DNA of 64,000 nt, taken from positions 6,062,106-6,126,105 of the forward strand of contig OU452225.1 in the NCBI GenBank assembly GCA_911728455.2, read 5' to 3'. Under the pieces are notes generated by a model. The model worked only from the letters and a program-made list of their open reading frames with translations. It made no database searches and had not been told where the DNA came from. This DNA is from Marthasterias glacialis (lineage: Eukaryota > Echinodermata > Asteroidea > Forcipulatida > Asteriidae). Both the position numbers and the translations under genes were made by a program. Of the stretch, positions 43,417 through 64,000 are shown piece after piece. Within the stretch, counting starts at the first letter, position 1; every line of letters starts with the position of its first letter.

Positions 43417-46400
43417 ATGCCGAAAACTTGTGCATGCTATGGCTGCAAAAGTAGGAGCAATAAAGAAAGCAAGACTTCTTTTCATGCGTGAGTACTTTTC
43501 TGGTTTTTAAAATTAATAAAAAATAGGTCTGTCAAAATAACGACGTTATATACAGTCATTTGACCAGCTAGTTCGGGATCATTGACCAGTTCCGGATCAC
43601 TTCAACTTTGCATTGCCCCTCGATCATCAGTACATTAGTCTGTATGTGACCAATTTAAAATATGTAAAGAATAACATCCAATAAGATAACACACCAAAAT
43701 TCAAATGTTTGACATCATTGTAGAAAAAATTATGGCAAATTTTCTGAAGTTTGTCAGTGACAATCATTGTAATTTTTGAAACAAAAAGATTAGATGGTTC
43801 AAAAACGCTTATTGAAACTTCTCACCTTTCATACTAGTTCAGCGACCCAGTTACTGGGTCTACGGTACACTCAACTGACATGGAGGAAGAAAAATAGATA
43901 TGTTTTCCTTCCTCCATTGTCTATACAAAAGTATATGAGTGAATTCTGTTTTCCTTCCTCCATGGATCATGGCCTCCATACACTTCGTCACATCATCATG
44001 CATTATCATTAATAGCGTGTTGTGGCCGAGCGGTCTAGCACACCGAATTCAAGTTCTGATGGCTTAGTCATCACAATGTGGGTTCGAGTCTCGGTCCCGG
44101 CACTAGTGTCCTTGAGCAAGACACTTAACTATGATTGCTCCTTGGCGTTTACGTCCTAACTTGAGGATCCTGCCGAGTAACAAAGTAGAAGTAGAAGTCA
44201 TGCAGCATGCTCACCAACATTTATTTCATACTAATTGTAAGTACGATAATGGTGGGTTAATTGTACTTTTATTGTAGTCGAACATGGTCAAACCCAGTCA
44301 CCATGCTTTTAAGGGAGTTCCGTTACTCAACTGGAAAAGACTAAAGAGGAGTGCTTTAATTTAAAGTCTGCCAATTATTTTTTGCCTGCAACCTTTCCCC
44401 TTTTAGTCTTTCAGTTCAGTACCAATGTGTATCCCCTGCTCAGTCATTTTTTAATAAATAGAGTTGCAAAATAGCCAAAGTCAAGTTCATGATCCAATCA
44501 TAGCCGAAATTATTTTGACTATGAATCATGATATACTTAAGGACATCATATAGGATTGGTCATGGTCGTAGCTCCTAGATCGAGGAACTAGTCCGGGAGA
44601 TGCGATTATCGCAGCTAACTTGAAGGGTCTGTATACGTTTGGTAATGACTCTGAAAATTTATGGCAATAGTAACTTACTTGGTAAGAAGTATAGCAGCTT
44701 TGGATAGTATAATGCATTTTTAGAAACGTTTCACTTCGAAGTACTGCAGATATGGAAAAATCTATCACTTTTTATCCCCCAAAATTTGAATCTGAGAAGC
44801 GTTATGGCCGTAACGCTTCTCAGAATGTGTATTCCAATGACGAATACTTCATATGCGTGAACACAACCGCTCCACATTTTTGGCAATATCTCAAAAACGC
44901 TGCCACCTTTTGAAATAAAATTTACATAGGTTAGTTTTATGCCATATATCTACAATTCTAATACAGCATTAAGGCAAATGTACGGTTCCAAAAACCAAAG
45001 GTATACTTTGCCTTTAATAATAGCTTACATATTTATATACACTCGAGAACCGTAAAACCTAAGGTTGTTTAAACGAACAATTTCATGACAACAGTAAACA
45101 ATTGATTCCTTTGATACTCTTTAGATTCCCTCTTGGAGACTCAAACTTGTTGAACCAATGGCTTATCAACATGAGTTGGGAAAACTTCCAGCCAACTGTA
45201 AACCACTTTGTGTGTAGCGAGCATTTTGTGAAGGAAGATTACTTACGAGGTAAGCCTAACCACATATATGTACAATAAACACTTTCATGGTTTTATGTGT
45301 CATCTTGTTCACGGGGCAAAAATAACACGTTGCGTTTACGCGAACAAAAATTGCGCAGCTAGCACAAATCGACTTGCCCTGTGAGCACGTGTAAGCGTTG
45401 TAGTCTGTTGGTCCCAGTACTATGTAACCCTGAGGAAAACCGTATTCCATGACGTGGATGTCAGAAAAAGTTCTAGAGATACAAACCCTGTTATAGCGGT
45501 TTTGGAGGCAAGTATCGAACCAATTCAGATTCTTGCCGGTAATATGAAATGTTTTGTGAAGTCTGAGGATGGAAATGGAGTTATCTATTATGTCGAACAT
45601 ACATGTAACATGAAGTACAGCACAGTGGTGGTCTATGGCGGCAGCAATGTCATTTTTAACCCAGATCAGAGCAGTTTTGGTTGAATGAGCAGATTTGTAA
45701 GCAGATTGGAATTTTTCCAGATAGATTGATGATTGTCATTATTATATGAGGTACTCCATTTTTGCATTCATAGTCCCTATTTGTGATGTTTACAGTGAAG
45801 GTGTGAATGTGGATCTGCGATTTATTTTTTGGACTATTGTCATCCATGGACATACATACACTTGTTATTTATGAATCCATCAAAAATGTACTTAAAGACA
45901 CCATCAAAATTGCAACAAAATTTCAGTTTCTTAAATCCAGTAAAAGTATAAACAAACATACAACAACACAATTATATTCCTTCAACTCCCAGACAAATGA
46001 CATTTTTATTTTTGTTTTTACCCGTTTAGGAATACATCCAAGAGATGACGACAAAAATGTTTCTCATAAACTTCTTTGCCAAGCAGTTCCAACAGTGTTT
46101 CCAGCACATCCACAACATAAGCAGAAAGCCCACAAAAAGCGACCACCTCCAAAGAAACGACCCTTTCCTGATGATTCCATGTCTCAACCGCTGGCAAAGA
46201 AAACTCCATCCGAACAGATAGCAACTGAGCATTGTTACAGTACATCTCCTGATGATGTTGAGCAAAAACTCACAGAAACCAAGGAAAAATTACAGGATGC
46301 ACAGAAGAAGTTAAAAGTGCTTAAGAAAAAGTTTAAAAGGAGGGATGACACTGCAACCAAACTTCTGCAGACAGTGAAGGACCAGAACCTGATCACTCAA

Positions 46401-46454
46401 GAGCGGCTTGACCTCATGCAGCTAAACTTATACGTAAAACTCTATGGTTTGTGA
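43417..46454 (+). CDS. THAP domain protein, THAP1-like (3 exons)
   Basis: Exons 43417-43487, 45125-45249 and 46030-46454 join in frame through GT-AG introns to 206 aa (human THAP1 has 213). Residues 1-90 form a C2CH THAP zinc finger that binds DNA: C5, C10, C54 and H57 as ligands, the SFH.FP segment (FP at 25-26), W36, and AVPTVF at 84-89. A basic, proline-rich stretch (KKRPPPKKRPF, about 101-111) suggests nuclear import. EHCY at 132-135 fits the [D/E]HxY motif by which THAP proteins bind host-cell factor HCF-1. In THAP1 the equivalent motif lies at nearly the same position, just before a coiled coil, as here (about 141-190). A host cell-cycle-type transcription regulator is the best reading. 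Other small THAP proteins (THAP2/3 type) are alternatives. Introns contain a SINE, a foldback element and a LINE fragment. An AATAAA lies at 47101. Confidence 0.88.
44018..44230 (+). repeat. tRNA-derived SINE, third family, in THAP intron 1
   Basis: A-box-like tggccgagcggtctagcac, then B-box gggttcgagtctcg, resemble a Leu/Ser-type tRNA head. The body cactagtgtccttgagcaag, then acacttaac and attgctccttgg, is a motif shared by several animal SINE families. Nearly full length. The RNA polymerase III promoter boxes look intact. Confidence 0.75.
44628..45017. repeat. Foldback element with perfect inner hairpin, in THAP intron 1
   Basis: The ends ctgtatacgtttggtaatgac and the complement of ccaaaggtatactttgcc form long imperfect inverted repeats. 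In the middle, ctgagaagcgtta (44792-44804) and taacgcttctcag (44811-44823) are a perfect 13-bp stem with loop tggccg. The organisation resembles foldback repeats common in echinoderm genomes, from general knowledge. Confidence 0.6.
45256..45690 (-). mobile_element. LINE reverse-transcriptase fragment, in THAP intron 2
   Basis: The minus strand encodes FDIIDNSISILRLHKTFHI, TGKNLNWFDTCLQNRYNRVC and HVMEYGFPQGYIVLGPTDYN. These match the order of reverse-transcriptase motifs of L2/CR1-type non-LTR retrotransposons (FD.IDH..LL.RL, G...W..SYL..R.Q.V, YGVPQGSVLGP). The part before FDIID is readable in another frame, so at least one frameshift is present. Only the central RT domain remains, with no FADD box, endonuclease or 3' end. 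An old fragment. Confidence 0.8.
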
Positions 46455-48490
46455 CAATCTTCGGACTGTTCATAATCAACATTCACCACCTGGCTACAAA
46501 TTATAGCGTTTAGTACAAAATAGAGTTATTTTATTGTTCAGAAACCACAATGCAGTCATTCAGAATAATATAGTGTAGCCTTCCAAAACAATGAACAGTT
46601 AAGGACACAGAATTGTTTCATGTTTGTCATGTTACTTATTTTCAATTTTCTTTATACTCAATAATTATTATGTTTGAAAGTTTTTATCATCATATTCCAA
46701 TTTTGGCCTACTTGCACTTTCACCTAGAGAATGACTCCTATTGTTTCCATGTAAATGTTTTATGACCATTACACACACAGTCACTACCTCATGGTCATCT
46801 GATCACCCACACAAGTTCCTTATTTCCAAGTTAACCACCTACACACAATAGGTGTGTTATGTTACTTGAAGGTCAGTTTCTTCCAAGAAACTTCCAAGAA
46901 ACTTAGTCTCTTTCTTATGTTTTTATATAAACTATTGACTGACTCATTGTTCCTATTTACAGTTGAACAGGGTTAATAATTCTTATAAATAGTCTGCATT
47001 CATTCATTCAATTCATTCTGATCTATCCTACGCTACGATGCTATTGAAGATGTAATCTTCAATACACTGTTGTACTATGCAGTTACTGGCTCTTCAACAT
47101 AATAAAGTTCAGTTGTAGCAAATTTGTGTATCGACAGTAACTCATTCTGCAGTGCGCTAAAATAGTAACCACTAGAAAAGCATCAATCAAGCTATAAGGG
47201 ATAGGTTTGCAGTAGCGCCTTGAGTAAAATCTCTTTTCAGTGATGGTGTCTCTGAGAAGAGCTGGTGGTTTCACCAAAGGTACTAGAAACACAAGATGTG
47301 AAGCTTAATGTGCCGTTTTGCACAGTAGCAGATGCAACGCCTTTATACCTATCAACCGCGTGATGGCGCCCTTTCCCATGCGTCAATATTTGCTAGGTCT
47401 AGGATATTGGCACAATTTATTGCCGAACACCAAATTTTCGATCTGCCTTCACCTTTTTCAACTGGTGGAAATTTTGGGCCTAAACAATTACTCTATTTAG
47501 TTGGCCCAACTTATCGAAAAACAATATTTGGTTTTACCTACCAAACGACAGCGGGTGCCCCAATTTTGCGTTTCATGTTTCTGAACAGAGTGTCCTATCT
47601 TGGTTTTGTAGTATCTTTGGTTTCACTCAACGTTTGAGGGAGTAAGCACAATCTGTCATCAGGAGACTGATAATGCAGGTTGCACAGTGGTTCATGGTCA
47701 AGGGGCAGAAAATACCCTCTACCCTTTACACACACAAAAATAAAAAATACAGAAAGCAAAAAACAAAGTGTACAGACCCCCCCCCCATAAGTAATTGAGT
47801 GGTTTCATACTTTATAAAGCCCCACCCCCTTCCCCCGCCCACAAATTGTCTTTGCCCCCCCCCCCCTGCTTCCCCCTTCACCCGAATTAAAATATCTGTT
47901 TTTACGCCACTGCTTATCAGGAACTTAAAGCCAACGAGTCAAATAATTTTGGTCCATCTGGACTAACTGGCATCGTGACTAATGAGATCAGTGAGTGTGT
48001 CATGTGTGTGGAACAAACGGTATGATTTTCATATGTCTAATCACATGGAGACAATCCTTGTGAAAGCAGTCATTTTAAGCCCAATCTATTATTCTGGGGC
48101 ACTTGAGTAAGTCTGTCTCTGAAAAGGTTCTTTTTAAAAAATACAGAAGCTATTATAAAAGCGCTCTAATTGTAAAAATAAAATAAAATATTAAAGTTAA
48201 AAATCTCATTTCTATTAAAAAACCTACTTGTGAAGAAAGCACTGTAGAAGTATTTTAATCGTTAAATGAGAAACAAGTGAAAATGGGGAAATAAGGTATT
48301 TCCCTAATGATGTGGTAAAAAGCAAGATCTTTTGCATTAAAAAAAATGCTGGTTAACAAAAAACATGAATGTGGTTGTACAAATAGTCTCTTGTTAAAAA
48401 TAAAAATTAACCTTGTAATTTGGAAGTTAGTTAATATACTCGCATCACCCCCCCCCAAAAAAAAAAATAATAATAATAATAATAATAATA

Positions 48491-48539
<49 letters not shown>

Positions 48540-48888
48540 ATAAATAAAATAAAATGAAAAAATACAAAAATTAAATAGTTTGGACGCTTTTACTTTTGAA
48601 TAATATATATCAGGATATATATATCAGTAAAATAATGTATATCCAATAGCAGCCCATTAATACATACAAATCTGACTAAACGGTTCTGCTGAGAATTTGA
48701 CAAAACAAAACAAACATCCACACAATGATCTTCGTCTTCAATTGCACTTTATTTCAAGGGGAACAATAAACTTTAAACATTTGAACAAATTACTGTGGAA
48801 AACCAATTCAATCGAATTTCCGAACACCTTCACAGCCGATATAAGATGAGAGAGGAGGCACAAAAGTGGGTTTTTATGTAGTTCATTG
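46455..48888. other. THAP 3' flank; no other gene seen
   Basis: Includes the likely 3' untranslated region of the THAP gene up to an AATAAA at 47101-47106. Then low-complexity stretches: C runs at about 47778-47787 and 47860-47869, and a (taa)n/(aatc)n microsatellite at 48468-48545. No supported coding sequence. Confidence 0.45.
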
Positions 48889-49005
48889 AAACATGAGCCC
48901 AGTGTCACGGGAGCAGTCACAAAAATGTTTAGCTAAACCAGGTCACCGGCCAAAATGCCATATGATGAATATTGGTTGTAACTGGTCCCCCCCCCCCCAC
49001 TTGTT
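48889..49005. repeat. Partial family A element
   Basis: gtttagctaaaccaggtcac, cggccaaaatgcca and ttggttgtaactggtccc follow the family A core order. Ends in a C run. Truncated and diverged. Confidence 0.45.
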
Positions 49006-49254
49006 TTGTTTTGTTTTTTTCCTTTGCAAGTGTAGCTATATACCATTAGTTGAACTTTTAAGGAATTTAATATCAAAAGCATTTAATTAAAAATGACCTT
49101 TGACAAACTCATCACAATTCAGCAATTCATGTTTTTTTTTTGTTGAAAGATTAAGCCACATACATGTCATACATTTTGGAAGTTTGTAACTGTTTTTATT
49201 TATTATTATTATTATTTTTTGTTTTTGCTTCTCACTGGTATTTTTTTAAATGTT

Positions 49255-49465
49255 CGCCTTGAGCCAATTTCCTGAGCTGCTTAACAGCCGATTTTGTGCT
49301 TATTGTGCGATTTCTGTTTCATAGGCAATACTATCTGTGAGCACGGAAACAGGCTAGCTAACCTTCTGGCTTTTAATGTAAAGCAAATGAAAGGTGTAAC
49401 AATGCAAATCCACATTGAAGGCAAACATGTGTTTAACATTGAGCAGATCTACGAAATCGGCCCCT
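49255..49465. repeat. Diverged family A element
   Basis: Left part gagccaatttcctgagctgc then ttaacagccg; right part gagcagatctacgaaatcgg then cccc. The interior is strongly changed. Ends match family A in inverted orientation. Confidence 0.5.
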
Positions 49466-50873
49466 TGTTTTTAATTTCTTTTTTTCCCCCTTACGTTACT
49501 GGATTTATTGCCATGTGGTAAATTGCACGATGCTGCTTAATGTTGGATGAGAAACAGCACCTACTGTTCTGTAGCAGAAAAATTCTGAGCTTACATCAAG
49601 GGTTTTACATGAGTCACAAAGAGGTTTAGGGCTTAATGTGCCTGCATAGAATTATTAGGATTTTATTTAACGTCAACCCTTTATGAAGTGAGCGATAACT
49701 GCAAGATCAGAATGCCACAGCAGATAGCAGTTATGACATAGGGCCCATCCCATCGCAAATACAACCATACCTTCTCTTTCGATTGTGAAGAATTCTGAAA
49801 ATCCTATCATTTTTTTGTATGAAATTTAACAGGAAAATGTTCATTAAGTTCTGTGGGAATGTATCACATCCCAGAAAGAATTTGACACCAAATTTCAACA
49901 CTTGTTAGTCTGTACAAATTACAATCAAATCTAGATGAATTTGATGGCATTTTGCACAGACTAGACAAACTGTTTCCGAATGGGTGGAAATGTAACAATT
50001 AATTTAACCATAAACTATAACACGTCATAAAAAATTGATACCCAAAACAAGTTTTCTTTGAACATTTAAATAAATATTATTTTAGTGGATTTGTTCATAT
50101 GTTGATTGTAAATAAAACAGTCCGTGAAAATAATTGAAACTTTAATTTATTAAAACTCTTTTTCTTTTCAGAGGGTACTAGAAATTCTCTAATCAATGCC
50201 CCACTTCATCAACACTTCTATAAATTTTTTGGGCAATGGTAAAGTTTTTTCCTCCAACGTAACGCAGGTTCAAGGAAGGAAAAAGTAAACCCCTCCAACA
50301 AACAAAATTTAATAAAAATCAATAAAAAAAACAACACAATTTAAACAAAATAAAAACAAACTTTAAGTCAGCACAGTTCAGTGGGTTCAAACGAAATGCA
50401 ATCTTGACAATTTGCAAAAATATTTCCTCACAAAAGGATAGACAAAAAATAATTGTACTTGCATCTGCATCAAGGGGTTACATACCAAAAATAGTAAAAC
50501 ATATTCTTTTTTAAAGTGAAACAATTTCATGTCAAAAACGAAAAATACAGCGAAGAAATATTTTTCACAAAGTATTTAATGTCAGGGTTCAGTCGAGAGA
50601 AAAATATAAAATGAAAATAATCTTGAAAGTTGAAATAAAAAATTACTAGCCCATTGAGGCTCAATCAAAGGAATTAATCCCAGAGTTAACAAAAGGAAAA
50701 TTAAATACAGGTATGATAAGTTAATCAAAATCTTCCACCATTCCTTCCAATCTCCCTCCAAATAAAACAAAAAGAGAAATCAAACAAACACAATACAAAA
50801 CAAATATATAAATAAAGTCTGAATAACATTAGTACAAATTCTAACGCTAGATGGGGACAAAGCAACTAAATAC
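49466..50873. other. No gene seen
   Basis: Very AT-rich. May include distal 3' untranslated sequence of the minus-strand MNK gene; a TTTATT (AATAAA on the minus strand) occurs near 50149. No coding feature supported. Confidence 0.35.
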
Positions 50874-51060
50874 AGGCCTGGAATTTCATCGTTGAGAGGG
50901 CAAGGCCATTTTCATTTTGCGAAGGGCACTTCCATTTGAAAATCTTGAAGTGATGGGAAACTTTGGAAGGGGCATCAAGGCCAATACCAGAGGCAACAGA
51001 GGCCATGGCCTCAATGTAGCCATGGCCTCCGTATAATTCCGACCTGTATTAACTTAGAAC
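50874..51060. mobile_element. Family B inverted-repeat element
   Basis: Starts caggcctggaatttcatcg, with interior gagagggcaaggccatttt and ggggcatcaaggccaa, ending ggcctccgtataattccgac. It is the uninterrupted relative of the arms at 8849-8964 and 9515-9550 in the 4.5-kb block. Confidence 0.65.
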
Positions 51061-51477
51061 ACAGGTAGTCGCTTATCCTGTCTCTTGACATCTTTAACAG
51101 ATTGATCTCCTCAAACTTGTTATTTGTGTTTCTCTTAACCCATGTGGTACCCTGTCCAATAAAACAGTGTTAGGAAAGGGAGTGGGTAGGAGTGCCAGAC
51201 AAGCCCTGTATAGTAACACTTTCATTCTTAATCATGAACTTGAACAGCAAACAATTCCCCCAAATTGTTATCCTAAGAATGTGACGGACCCGCCACTACC
51301 CATCAGGAAACAAATTAATGGAGTCCAAGGACATGTCGGACTCAGCAGTGGCTTGTTTGTCATGTGAACACGTGTTGAAGCATAGAATGACCTTAGCGAC
51401 AGCCGAAGCCAAACGCCAATTCCGACCCAGCCTAATTGTAACCTTGATTGGAAAAAAAAAAATTAAAAATAGTGATA

Positions 51478-51625
51478 AAGGCCTGGAATTACACAGTGGC
51501 CGAGCCTCCATTGTCAATGGTCGTAGCTTTAGTGTCTAAATAGAGACTGTGACTTTCCACAGTAACTCCTCGTTCCACGCAACAGTGGTCTTGCCTGGGG
51601 CTTTCTTGAATGTAATTCCAGGCTG
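51478..51625. mobile_element. Family B-like element, short form
   Basis: aggcctggaattacacagtg at the left and gaatgtaattccaggctg at the right are inverted repeats. The interior is unlike the copy at 50874. About 148 bp. Confidence 0.55.
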
Positions 51626-52529
51626 TTCATAAGCTCATCGAGTCTACCAAAAAGCTGGCTCTCAAAGATTGCATTTGACAAAATAATTGCAATAATATTC
51701 TCTTAAAAAAACAAATAATAATGAAATAAAAACATCCTTTACAGTGTACAACTTCATCAAGTACAAGTATAAGTTAAGTTGGAAATTTACAAAAATAATA
51801 CATGATGATCTTGAAATGAAATCTTGGGCTGATGAAATTGTATTTCTCACAGAGAAAGACATAGCTGACAATTGAAAAAATTGCCACCCGGCAAAGCAGA
51901 AACATCAGCCATACTGGCACTGCTCAGTATGACCACGAACACGCGAAAAGTTGGACTTGAGTCTCCAATCATCTCATTTGCTCTGAAATATTTACAAACA
52001 TTGTACATTTCAAGAAAGCTCCTTTCTATACTGGGATCCACTTTTTGTCGGTGCACGCTAGGGAAATGTGCAACCAAATCCCACAAGGCAAGTTTTAACT
52101 ATTCAGATTTTTTTTTTTTTTTAGCCGTTTTCATAGCAGCCAGAACTTAAAGCCAGCTCTTCAAATGAACTCAGGTAAATTTAAAAAAAAACTCTGGCTT
52201 CAACGCTTTTTAGGAGTGTGGCCAACTCCATATGTTGGGCAACACAAACAAAAAAACACCTTTGGGAAACTATCTTGTTCCTTTTTTTGGTGTGTGAGAG
52301 ATTCTAGTACACCTTGATTGGTCTTTCTGGTATAAACCCTTTGCCAAATTTGGACTCTTCCCATTTACATGTACGTATACTATCGTGCCTTGTTTTGCAA
52401 ACGTGCATGCATCAACAACCAAAATGAACCCAGGATAACAGAAACCGCACCAATAAACTGTGATATAATTATGTACACTTTTTGTTTTTGTATTTTTAAA
52501 TAAATGGAAGGAATATGATACAAAAGAAC
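51626..52529 (-). other. Probable 3' untranslated region of the MNK gene
   Basis: Directly follows the MNK stop codon on the minus strand. AT-rich; no splice-bounded coding exon is convincing. A 79-codon frame at 51847-52086 is open but has an in-frame stop just upstream and no acceptor, so I read it as untranslated. Confidence 0.45.
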
Positions 52530-62369
<9,840 letters not shown>

Positions 62370-62372
62370 AGC

Positions 62373-64000
62373 CTGAAATACATGTAAGAAACAAATCAAA
62401 CACCGTTACAAATGGCCGACTCTCAGCCAAAAGAGGTCTTCCCTTTCAACACTGCTGTTTAATATTAGCCAAATCTTCTGAAAGTAGAACAATCTTGGGA
62501 TAAATTGTGTAAATATCGTCATCATAGCTGCAATGTTCGTGACGTCATTTGAAGTGAAAACTTCATTACAAACTATGCAAACAGATTCACCAGAAAGCTC
62601 CAAGGCTACGTGCATGTAGTCTACATGACGTTGTACATTGCATCTGATGAAATGGATGTTGCTACCAAAACTCAAGCTCGTTTTTAGTAACTTTACATGT
62701 AGAAACATGTCGTTTTTAAGTGCTACCACTATTATTGATTGTAAATGCACTGTAAAGCTGCCCATGCACAATAAATCACTGAAGTGTGTGTAAACGGCAC
62801 AAATGAAGATGTTGATTAGTGAACGATTTCTCTTGAATCAGCAAAATGCGACACACAATGTATCAGTTGCCACTCAAAACTCATCATAAATTTGCTACTC
62901 AGAGTAAGCACTAGCAGTGTGCACAAAACAGATCAGTCAAAGGAAAAAATCGCTCCTGATTTACAATGTACATGTTTGCATTTAACACAAATTGTACATT
63001 TTGTACACTATTCATATTGTGTGCACTTCATACTATAACATTAAAACAGCAGGCAGTACTGTATCTACATGTATACGCACACATAGGCCTACAGCACAAT
63101 GAATGCATACAAATAACACAAGTTACAATGTAAATGTCACACAATATCATACTAAGAAAATTCACACAGTTTACGTACTAACATACAAAAACTTCTTAAA
63201 CTGTCGCACTTAAATTACATGTAATGTATTTGTATACTGAACAACATGCACAATAGTTCATTCTTTTAGAAGTTCCCTGATTCATGTGAAATGTGAAAGT
63301 GAACATGAAAAAAAAAAATGTTCTTGTCATCGACAATCAGACTGTGTGTAGATTTCCTATTGCTGACGCAACTTACATTGTACACGTGTACTATCCATGT
63401 AATACATGTTACAATGAACCTTGTGCATGTAGCTTCAATTTCACCTTCATATTATCACATAAATGTACAGGAACAGGCTTGATGACTGCACATAAACATG
63501 ACATTTTTTTTCTTCTAGGTCTATGCTTCTGTACAGATGTGGGTATAAATATTGATGCAAAATGTAACATTAACAGTACAATACAGAAATGTGTGAATGC
63601 TTAAGAGCAATGCAAATGTCATGATGAAATCAAAATGTCTTGCAGATGTCTAGATTATTTTCTCAGCACAGTGACGTCTATTGCATCTAGGCCTACCAGA
63701 GGTAAGGGAAGTCATGAGATTACATCCTTCCTACATGTACATTATGTCATTCATTGTCCATCATTAAGTACTTGGTCAATGTACATGTTTAAATGTACAT
63801 TTACTTCATCAATCACATTGTGTTTCTATGTAGGTAATTAGGGGCTATCCTATTATCAAATTCCACAGACTTCAGAACATAAAAGGTAGGCACGCCTAAA
63901 AGGAAAGACCTCTTGGGGTCTCGAAAAACCAACAACTCATCAAAACAAATGTTTGATACTGTACATTGTGTAACAAAAACAAGTAGTTAGAAAGAAACCT
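62373..64000. other. Upstream of the first recognised MNK coding exon
   Basis: No exon with protein similarity recognised. The acceptor before 62372 (catgtatttcag) shows that at least one more upstream exon exists, probably untranslated and outside the window. Dense acatgtac/tgtacatt words at 62950-63250 and 63370-63800. Confidence 0.4.

Noticed and set aside
45807-46029. Upstream extension of the THAP third-exon frame
   Set aside because: The frame is open back to 45807, but the sequence before 46030 is intron: the acceptor cccgtttag at 46029 gives the conserved continuation into the AVPTVF motif.
51847-52086. 79-codon minus-strand frame downstream of the MNK stop codon
   Set aside because: Lies in the likely MNK 3' untranslated region. 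An in-frame stop lies just upstream and there is no acceptor.

Overview
This is animal nuclear DNA: split genes with GT-AG introns, long introns, no operons, and many short non-autonomous transposons and tandem repeats. The repeat types (short inverted-repeat elements beginning gggcccaatttcatagagctg, a foldback element with an internal perfect hairpin, and tRNA-derived SINEs) together with the invertebrate-style protein families suggest a marine deuterostome. An echinoderm, probably a sea star, is my best guess; this is inference from memory of such repeats, not a search.

Layout. 1-5.8 kb holds intergenic repeats, including a 45-bp minisatellite and an 83-bp tandem repeat. 5865-6926 is a complete single-exon class A GPCR on the plus strand. 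8.58-22.24 kb holds a small secreted-protein gene on the minus strand. Exon 2 (8582-8716) is present once. The signal-peptide first exon lies inside a 4511-bp block repeated head-to-tail three times (8748-22.24 kb), so three identical candidate first exons face one downstream exon. The last block runs into 107 perfect copies of a 15-bp repeat, then 68 copies of an 8-bp repeat, then a cluster of about eight degenerate tRNA-like sequences (24.48-25.54 kb).

26.1-30.1 kb is a mobile-element graveyard: a ~200-bp tandem repeat split by a deleted Tc1-like transposon, followed by three back-to-back MITEs. One of these has a clean 8-bp target duplication. 30-43 kb is repeat-rich, with two isolated minus-strand terminal coding exons (31109-31256 and 38308-38441) that I cannot assign to a family.

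43417-46454 is a three-exon THAP1-like zinc-finger protein gene (plus strand, 206 aa). Its introns carry a SINE, a foldback element and a LINE reverse-transcriptase fragment. A transposon terminal sequence related to the 28.7-kb MITE sits 165 bp upstream of its start codon. 52530-62369 is a nine-exon MAP kinase-interacting kinase (MNK) gene on the minus strand. It gives a full 510-aa reading frame and carries DFG where MNK kinases characteristically have DFD.

The genes do not form a pathway; they are ordinary neighbours in a repeat-rich region. All exon joins were worked out by eye from reading frame, splice sites and family conservation. No LTR element, Polinton or virus-like copy was recognised.
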